From NCBI GenBank assembly GCA_036346355.1, contig CM070592.1, positions 31,151,467-31,215,466 on the forward strand: 64,000 nt of DNA, read 5' to 3'. The translations under genes and the position numbers were made by a program. Shown here piece by piece: positions 56,224 through 64,000 of the stretch. The notes below the pieces were generated by a model that did not search any database, had not been told where the DNA came from, and worked only from the letters and a program-made list of their open reading frames with translations. Positions within the stretch are counted from its first letter, which is position 1. Each line of letters starts with the position of its first letter. This DNA comes from Rhipidocladum racemiflorum (taxonomy: Eukaryota; Streptophyta; Magnoliopsida; Poales; Poaceae).

Positions 56224-59200
56224 TGTCGGGACCCCGAATTTGCAAATCCGGACCCTCTGTGTATTCAGCACTAGTCCAGGAACGCGCTAGTGCACACAGT
56301 CTTAACATCGGTAAATATCACAATCATACCAATCGATACCAACAAAGTACTTTATTTAAATAACCAAACTGGTTACTTGACCTTATGGCCAAGTTACAAA
56401 TATATGCCTCGCAAGGCGAAACTTATTCAAAGAGAAATAACAGCAGCGGAAAATCAAATAAACTTCGTGGCGCCATCCCGGATCCCACAGGCAACCGATC
56501 GGGCTCGCATCCCTAAGTAGACGGGTCCTCTTGGAACTCCTCCTCCGAAATCGCGTAGTCTCCTCTTCAAGCGGTATTGTGTTGAGGCAAGGGTGAGTAC
56601 TTGGTACTCGACAAGTCATGCCTGAGAATGCAAGCTAATATACTATATGCATGGCTTAGTACAAAGGAATAGCTCAGGGTATATTTGCGATGTGACTTTT
56701 GACAAGTAATATAAGTAGATTCAAAGCGGAGAAATAAGTAAAGCATAAATATCTTTTCAAGAGGTTTAACAAACATTTTTCCCATCCTAAACCACATTTC
56801 CATCATCTTCATGGTTAATCCAACCCAACTTTTCAAATCCAAGTTATTTTCGTAAAATCTAACCCTTGACTGTAATTCCGAGCATTGTCGATCACCGTGG
56901 ACTCGGCTATTCAAATAGATTCTACACTCTGCAGAGGTTATGCACTTTACCCACAAGATACAATCCACTCACCACGTCGGTAGTGAATCGCCATACAAGA
57001 GTATGCGAATGAGCGATCATAACAAAGCCTTCGGAAGCCTCAAACAACACAGGTGGTCCTCTCAGATGCGTGCTCTACACCATCCCTTCCCTTAGCCAAG
57101 GCGAAGTATGGGACCAACACACCGTTAGATGGGTACCTGGCCACGACCACGATACGCTCCCCGCACAATCACACAAAGCGGTGTAATCGACACCCTGAGG
57201 CTCCACAAGTGAGTCCTTAGCGACTTAGTCAACTAGGGCCGTCCCATTCCGACCATGTGGTTGCAAGTATGACCCAGTTCAAAGGCTTGCAAGGTTAAGT
57301 CCTTAGAGTGACCAGGGCAAGACTACAGAAAAAACCAAATCATCATCCCCAATGCCACAACCGGCCCACCTGATTACTCTTGCCACATGCCCCGGTCGAA
57401 AGCAGTTTATCAAACCCGATTGATTACCATGCACCACGTGCCATCAACATCACATGATACTTTTCCAAAACAGGTTCAATATATCATTAAGTCAATATTA
57501 GCATTTGATTATCCAAAATCATGTCATGAGCACGTAGCAGGTCTAAGCAGCATACTACAACGGTCTAAACCCATGTTGGCAATTTAATAATGTCCAACTA
57601 GTAAACCACAACTAGGGTGACAAGGGATCATGGCACATACTTAGATAATCAAGGTGTCATATAACAAATTGGTATTTATCTAACCCCCAGGTTTAAACCA
57701 AAGTATCTTTCTAATTAAACTAGCATGCAATAGTTTAAATCAAAATAGATTTCGAAATAGGATCAACATGGTCAAAGCACAACTTGCCTTCAAAAGTACT
57801 TGCTCTTGGTCTTGAGTTGGATCCTGAGCCAACACTTCTCCTTCGAATCCTTAGGCACTTCAACGTCTACTCGTAAAGCGTGCAAATAGCAAATACACAA
57901 ATAAACACTATGCAAAAAGATCCCAAAACTCCAAATAAAATCCATAAACAGAGAGAACATAATTTTCTGGATTTTTAGAAACTGGAATCGTCAAATTTGG
58001 AGTTAAAACGCAAAAGTTATGATTATTTAAAGTTTAAATAATCAATTAAATAATTTTGCAGAGAAAAACTTTAGTCCAAAAATTAAATAAAATTCATATT
58101 TAGGTAGATCTCAATTTTATACAAATTTAGAAATTTGAACCACTCAAATCGGAGTTGAAACGCAAAAGTTATAAGCGTTTGAAGTTTGAATCTAAATTTG
58201 AAATCATTATTCGAATTAATAAATCATTTTCTTTCGAAAATTAATTATTGCGTCAGCATGGACACGTGGCAGCTCCTGATTGGCCTGCTGACGTCAGCCG
58301 GTCCATGGGCTCGGTCCACGCTCGGCTCGGGTCCACGGTGGACTCGGTCCACGGCTCACGTGACTGACATGTGGGCCCACTCGGGTGACGTCATCGGCGA
58401 CGTCGGGGCTCGACCAGCGGCGACAGTGGGACCCACCGATGGCGTCATGGGTGACGTCCGCGATGCTGTCGGCCGACACGCGGGCCGCGTGTCGGTGACC
58501 TGCTGCCAGCGTGGCGCGACGGCTCGGCTTCCTGGGCGCGTGGCACAATCGTGGCCGTTGGTTCAAATCCGGCGGTGGGATTGAGTTTGGCCTCATGTGC
58601 TTGGGGCGCACGTGACTGATCGTGGGCCGTTGGATCTTGATCCAACGGTCCAGATCCAATCTAACCTGGTGCAGTTCTTGATACGCGGCGCAACCTAAGC
58701 CGTTGGATCTAGATCCAACGGTTGGGATTAGATCTAGGATTTTCAACGGGGACACTCACCGAGGTGACGTGGCACGATCTGGGCCTTTGGATCTTGATCG
58801 GACGGTTGGTGGAGCTCGGGGTCGGCGATGGCTTCACGGCGGAGCTGCGGCTGCCGGCGCTGAGGACGGCGACCACCCAAACGGCGGTTGGGGCGTGCTC
58901 CGGCGAGATGGAGGGTGTCTTCGGGTGCGCCTGGCTTCGGGGGTTTCGAATCTGGGGTCAATGGCGGCGGAGGACGGCGGACGGCGGCGAGGCGAGGCAA
59001 GGACCGTGGCGGCGCTTCACGCAACTACGGCGAGCGATTCCGGCGAACCTACGGCGGCTAGAGCTCGGCGGGTTAGGGCAAGAAGTGCGCGGGGTCACGG
59101 CGGTCCTCGGGGTGCGATCCGGGCATTAAATAGCCGGAGGCGTGCTCGGCGGAGCCCTAATCGATCACGCAATGGCGCTCGGCGGCGGAGTCCGGCTTCG

Positions 59201-59735
59201 ATTCTGGAAGACGACGAAATCGTGGCGCCCACGTGTCGCGCTCAACGGCCACGATCGCCGCGGCGATCGGGTCGGTCGGACACGGCTTTCGGTCGAAGTC
59301 GGCGGATCTCGGCCGTTGGATCTTGATCCAACGGTTGGGATCGATTAGGGTTAGGAGTGGGTTCGGTCGAGTCAAGCGGCTCGGTCGGACTCGAGTCCGA
59401 CTTCGGTCGGATGAACAGATGCTTGACCCGAGTTGGATTTTCCAGCGATTTAATATTTAAAATAATTCCCGATAATTTATTTAATTCATTAAAAATAGCA
59501 AATGACTCGAGAAAAATTCGAGAAAAATTGAAAATATTTTGGATCATTTTGGACTCAAATAAAATATTTCCAACAAAAATTTATTTGCAAAATTAAATTC
59601 TTTAATTATTTCAAAATGGAATAAATTCAAATAAATTCCAAATAAATCCAAATAAATTCCAGAAAATTCCAAAAATTCACCAAAGTGCCAAATCACACAT
59701 GAATTTAAGAAAAGCCAAAATTTTGGGGTGTTACA
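56224..59735 (-). repeat. 5' LTR (3512 bp) of the nested Tekay-like element
   Basis: Partner of 47740-51240 with the same ends. Palindromes recur at 58627-58648, 58700-58721 and 59313-59334. The TATTTAAT box on minus is near 59130. The acidic coding-like tail (about 56565-56515) has one residue changed from the partner. Confidence 0.95.
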
Positions 59736-59740
59736 CTATC

Positions 59741-60660
59741 CGAATAGCCAAACCGACTCAAAACCTTTTCCACATAATGGGATTGAGAAAGACTAATCCC
59801 ATCCTCACTTTTGACTAACTTGATGTTCAAGATCACGTCAGCCTCTCCGAGATCTTTCATATCAAAATTTCCAGACAGGAAAGACTTGACCTCATTGATC
59901 ACATCAAGGTTTGTTCCAAAGATCAAAATGTCATCCACATATAGGCACAGAATAACTCCCTCACCCCCACCATGGCGATAATACACACACTTGTCGGCCG
60001 TTTACAATGGCTTGACTTGTGTCAATGTTCTATCGAACTTCTCATGCCATTGTTTAGGTGCTTGTTTAAGGCCATAAAGAGATTTGATAACTTACACACC
60101 TTGCTCTCATGTCCGGTAGCACAAATCCATCTGGTGATCCATGTAGATCTCCTCATCTAGCTCTCCATTAAGAAAAAGCTGTCTTCACGTCCATTTGATG
60201 GACAATGAGACCATGAGAGGCAGCCAAGGATAAAAGTACCGGATGGTTGTGATCCTAGCAACAGGTGAATAAGTATCAAAATAATCCTCTCCTTCCTTTT
60301 GCGTATAACCCTTAGCCACAAGTCTAGCCTTGTACTTTTCAATAGTACCATCAGGCCTTAGTTTCTTTTTGAACACCCACTTACAAATTTACAGGTTTGC
60401 AACCATAAGGCAGTTCTGTGAGCTCCCAAGTTCCGTTAGACAGAATAGAATCCATCTCACTACGGACTTCCTCCTTCCAGTAGTCTGCATCAGAAGATGC
60501 ATAAGCTTCTGAAATAGAGGTGGGAGTATCATCCACAAGGTACACAGTGAAATCATTACCAAAGGATTTAACCATCCTTTGTCTCTTGCTCCTCCTAGGA
60601 GCCTCACTGTCATCCTTCTCAGGATTTTGCTCGGGTATCTGTTCATAATCCTCAGTTTGT
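59741..60660 (-). pseudogene. Copia reverse transcriptase
   Basis: Minus strand: DADYWKEEVRSEMDSILSNGTWELTELPYGCKPV (about 60500-60400), FKKKLRPDGTIEKYKARLVAKGYTQKEGEDYFDTYSPVARITTIR (about 60375-60240), then GVILCLYVDDILIFGTNLDVINEVKSFL (catalytic YVDD, about 59935) and FDMKDLGEADVILNIKL. The frame shifts near 60395, 60230 and 59990. Coding is cut at 59740 by the nested element and resumes at 47739. Confidence 0.9.
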
Positions 60661-61714
60661 GCAATAGGTTCGGGAATTATCTCAGGGTTTTGACTAGAAA
60701 CGCTATGCAAATCTTTCATGGGAAATATGCCCTCAAAGAAGGTGGCATCTCTGGATTCCATGATTGTACCGACGATCATGTCAGATACCTCAGACTTTAC
60801 TACTAAAAATCTATAGGCAATGCTCCGATGGCGTATCCCGAGAAAGACACAATCCACTGTCTTAGGTCCAAGTTTGCGCTTTTTAGTTATGGGCACATTG
60901 ACTTTCGCCAAGCAACCCCACGTGCGCAAGTATGAAAGTGATGGTTTTCTCCCTTCCCATTCTTCATATGGGGTTTTCTCCTTATTATTAGAAGGAACTT
61001 TATTCAAAACGTGACAAGAAGTCAACAGGGCCTCCCCCCACCATTCCTTAGATAGACCCGCAGTGTCCAACATGTCATTTACCAAATCGGTTAGAGTGCG
61101 GTTCTTTCTTTCGGCAACCCCATTAGATCAGGCGAATAGGAGGTGTCCTCTCATGAATAATTCCATGTTCCTTACAGAATAAGTCGAACTCGGAGAGAAG
61201 TACTCACCGCCACGATCCGACCTAAGCCTTTTGATTTTTCTTTCTAATTGATTTTCAACTTCAGCCTTATAGACTTTGAAGTAGTCTAAAGCCTCATCTT
61301 TAGTTTTCAACGAGATAAACATAGCAGTATCTAGATGCATCATCAATCGAGTCATGAAATATCTTTTTCCTCCTTTAGTCAACACACCATTCATCTCACA
61401 AAGATCTGAATGTATGAGTTCTAATGGTGCCAAGTTTCTCTCCTCCATTTGCCTTGTGAGGTTTGCGAGGTTGCTTTGATTGCACACAACTTTGGCACTT
61501 AGAACCTTTGACAAGAGGGAATTTTTGGAATTAAATTCATACTAGCGAGCCGAGTCATACAACCAAAATTTAAATGACATAACCGTGAGTGCCAAACATC
61601 GGCTTTACCTCCATTGGAAATATCACAAATATGGTTCACAACTTTATTGCAAAAATCGAAAGGAAAAACGGAACAAGCCTCCGCATTCATAGCCTTTACC
61701 AATAAAAAGTCCAT
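60661..61714 (-). pseudogene. Copia integrase
   Basis: Minus strand: zinc site HSRLCHLNFGCMTRLASMNLIPKIP (about 61595), then NLAPLELIHSDLCEMNGVLTKGGKRYFMT (catalytic D), KIKRLRSDRGGEYFS (catalytic D) and, after a frame change near 61130, the segment MLDTAGLSKEWWGEALLTSCHVLNKVP (about 61075) with TPYEEWEGRKPSLSYLRTWGCLAKV. A linker rich in P, E and Q leads into RT. Confidence 0.9.
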
Positions 61715-62885
61715 GCTTAGACATGACTACTTTATTAGACTCAAACACCACTTTGAACCCTTCTCTACATAGAAGGGAGCCACGACCAGGTTTTTATTTA
61801 TTGAGGGGACATGCTGCCGCGTTCTTTAGTGCCACGATCTTTCCCGAAGTAAACTTGAGATCTACCGTGCCAACACCAAGAACGAAGCATTCGAGCTGTT
61901 TCCCATCAACACGGAGCAATCCCGCACGACCTGGTAAGAAGAGAACAAAGAGAGATCAAGCACACACATGAACATTAGCTCCAGTATCAATCCACCAATC
62001 GGTGGTCTGATTTCTTGAAAGAACAATAGATGCGTTACCATACCCGAAGTTCCTCCTCCGGTATTGCCAATGGTCACGTTGATGGACTTTGAGTTACATC
62101 CTTGCTCACCCTTCACGCCCTTGCGATTTGGACCTTTGTTTGGCCCAGTGTCCAATCTCACCATAAACAAAGCGAGGCTTCTCATCTTTGTTCATTGACT
62201 TCTTCTTCTTGAAATTAGTGGTTTGTTTGGCTTTATTTTTCCCTTTGTTCTTGCCATGTGAAGCTGTTGCACCACATTGGCGCTAGGCGCCCCTCAGTTC
62301 CTTTCACAGTGCATCCTTAGCTCGAGCTTTCTCCTCAACATCTAGAGACGCAATCAGTTCTCAACAAATCTCTTGTCTCTTATGTTTTGAAGATGTGGCA
62401 AAATTCCTCCATGAAGGAGGTAATTTGGCAATAATGCCCCGACCACAAACACAGCTGTGCTAATCGATTTTGAGAAGTTCGAGTTCCCTGGCGAGAACTC
62501 AGATCTCATGAGCTGCTCAACTACTGAAGCGGTTATCCACCATCTTGTAGTCATGATATTGCTCTATGATATACGATTCACCGCCCAAGATCGGAAGCAC
62601 CGAACTTAGCATTCGTGAGCATCCCACGGTTCCTTGGCGTCTTTAATGTGCATATACACATCGCCTGCAGACGATCGGCAAGAACACTAAGAACGGCTCC
62701 CACAAAGAGTGTGTTGGCATCCCGATATGCCTTCTCCTTTTCAGGAGTTGGTTCCATATCCTCTGGTTTGCCGTTCGATACCGAACACGTTCATAGCTGT
62801 AAGCCACAAGGTGACCCTTATGCGCCATCTTTTGAAGTGCACAGGTGAATTTTTCGGCCTCGATTGCCTCGGCAAAGCCAGCCAT
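61715..62885 (-). pseudogene. Copia gag and protease
   Basis: ATG at 62885 (MAGFAEAIEAEKFT) starts gag only 35 bases from the 5' LTR. Gag reads in pieces (RRHIGMPTHSLWE; ILNEF-type helices are lost to frame changes between 62600 and 62300). A protease-like stretch (DTG.N.H.C, then LSLFSSYQVVRDCSVLMGN, about 62000-61880) follows. No clear CCHC knuckle is kept. Degraded. Confidence 0.7.
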
Positions 62886-62920
62886 TGATAAACCTAAGCG
62901 CCTATATTCAGGTTTTGGAT

Positions 62921-63916
62921 TGTTAGAAATAAAGGCACATTTAGGTTTAATTTAATCCAAAAGTAAATCATGAACAACATGTGATTGACTATCGGTAACG
63001 AATAACGAGGAGCATACTATAGATGCATATGCTAGAAGACTACACATATATCCATCTAATGTGCTCACAATCAATAGATTGAAAATAAACAGTAGAAACA
63101 TTGTAACGTCTTGTTAGGTGTGCAGATGGAGCGATGAAGCGTTGTAAGCGTCTGATCTTAGAGGGCAGCGCGCGCGATCGGCGCGATGCCTAGCAACCGC
63201 TCCTGAGCGTCGAGGAAGACGAGCCGTGGCGGTGGCGTGGAAGCGATCGCGCCGGCGCTTCCAAAAACCTGATTCGTCCTCTCCTGGTGCAAGAACGCGA
63301 GGGCCGGGACGGTTTCGAGACACCTTTCCGTTATTTGGTGCACGCCGTACGGGGCGAAGCGAACTTGATGGCGGCGCAATGAGAAATCGCAAAACGCTAG
63401 GGCGCGTGAAAACTCTATATCTCCCGGATGACGGCGACGCAAATATAAAGGAGCCACAGTAACGATCCGTAATCGAACCACGACTCGAGGGCGTGCCACG
63501 ATCGAGTCCATTACGGGATGCATTACGGTGTCCTTATCTTATACTACAACCGCGATTCCGAGTAGCAAAAGAGTAATCTGCAAAGGAGGCTGCGCCCTAC
63601 GCAAAGCCCTGGACCGAATTCGGCGGACCATTCACGCAGTGCCGACGCCCGCGCCCCCCGCCCCGGCCCGTGCCCGTGCCCGTGCCCGAGCCCGGCGAGG
63701 CGAGGCGAGGCGAGCGCGCGCGTGTGTATTCTTTCTCCCTTTCTCCACATGGTTCTACCATGGTGTAGCACACTCCACTATTTAAACTAGTGCTCACCAC
63801 TTTAGGCTAGCAATGTGGTACTATTGCTAGTGCACATGCTCCTCATGAGGTGGGCCTTTGAGATTTTCTAGGATTTATTGTCTCAATCAAATGGGCTTGG
63901 CCCAAATAATCCAACA
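62921..63916 (-). repeat. Copia 5' LTR (996 bp)
   Basis: Partner of 45433-46446. No tRNA 3'-end complement starting TGG is found in the 35 bases between this LTR and the gag ATG. Confidence 0.93.
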
Positions 63917-64000
63917 AAATGCTATATAACCTAAGTCGTGGATTTTACAAAAATCGGTACAGGTGTCTGATTCACGAAAAGAATTTTTGCGAGAAATCTG
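63917..64000. repeat. Continuation of the same LTR after the copia insertion
   Basis: Begins with AAATG, the second copy of the copia target duplication, and continues with similar AT-rich sequence (GATTTTACAAAAATCGG). It runs off the window end. Confidence 0.55.

Larger units (their letters stand above)
47740..59735 (-). mobile_element. Tekay-like Ty3/gypsy retrotransposon nested in the copia RT
   Basis: Paired LTRs of 3501 bp (47740-51240) and 3512 bp (56224-59735) are flanked by CTATC (47735-47739 and 59736-59740). The primer site matches initiator methionine tRNA (56206-56219) and a polypurine tract lies at 51243-51258. Gag-pol runs on minus between them (55703-51260) and ends in a chromodomain-like segment, so the element is a chromovirus. 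Coding is broken by many frame changes. It is the innermost, hence youngest, insertion in the nest. Confidence 0.95.
45433..63916 (-). mobile_element. Ty1/copia retrotransposon, split by a nested gypsy element
   Basis: Paired LTRs (45433-46446 and 62921-63916) start TGTTAGAAAT and end AATAATCCAACA, and the whole is flanked by the 5-bp duplication AAATG (45428-45432 and 63917-63921). Coding is on the minus strand in copia order: gag-protease (62885-61715), integrase (61714-60660), RT (60660-59741), then RT end and RNase H (47739-46993) beyond the inserted gypsy element. Without the insertion it would be about 6.5 kb. Frame changes are present in gag, protease and RT. Confidence 0.93.

Overview
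The window is grass-type nuclear DNA (Poaceae, inferred). It mixes GC-rich single-exon coding sequence, long LTR retrotransposons nested in one another, Tourist and hAT miniature elements, an L1-type LINE, and family members typical of grass genomes (MCTP C2-domain gene, F-box gene with a beta-rich C-terminal domain, RPA-like OB-fold gene). It is mostly transposable element. Only two loci look like possible host genes: an F-box gene (28433-29680, minus) and a spliced RPA-like gene (21850-23239, minus). A third, an MCTP gene, is broken.

Left part (1-12.9 kb): the 3' half of a Ty3/gypsy chromovirus (pol 1-2356, polypurine tract, 4.57-kb LTR 2412-6981) abuts the coding sequence of an MCTP gene (6982-8740), which carries stops and frameshifts. 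Downstream lies a related LTR fragment in the opposite orientation (about 9035-11090), a 32-bp inverted repeat, a small copia LTR (11562-11731), a degenerate repeat and remains of hAT-like elements. Middle (12.9-32 kb): a degraded LINE (about 12960-19130), a coding-like exon of unknown origin, a PIF/Harbinger Myb-like fragment, a CACTA terminus, the RPA-like gene, a 455-bp hAT MITE with its 8-bp target duplication, a 355-bp Tourist MITE with TTA duplication, the F-box gene, and a cluster of CGCC...GGCG hairpins.

Right part (32.1-64 kb) is one nest four elements deep. A Tat-lineage gypsy element (LTR 32138-32752; gag-pol on minus from 45211 down to 39725; antisense genes on plus 33863-38750) was hit in gag at 45212 by an LTR starting TGTAAAATCC. 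That LTR was hit by a copia element (45433-63916, duplication AAATG). The copia element was hit in its reverse transcriptase by a Tekay-like gypsy element (47740-59735, duplication CTATC). Both inner elements have paired LTRs and intact target duplications, so the order of insertion can be read directly.

Points worth attention: two distantly related Tekay-type LTRs keep short acidic reading frames at matching places bordered by splice-like signals; nearly all nonsense codons in the Tat element fit CAG/CAA glutamine codons changed by C-to-T; and differences between paired LTRs are concentrated in CG/CHG-rich segments and include many indels, which suggests that some frameshifts may be consensus errors.
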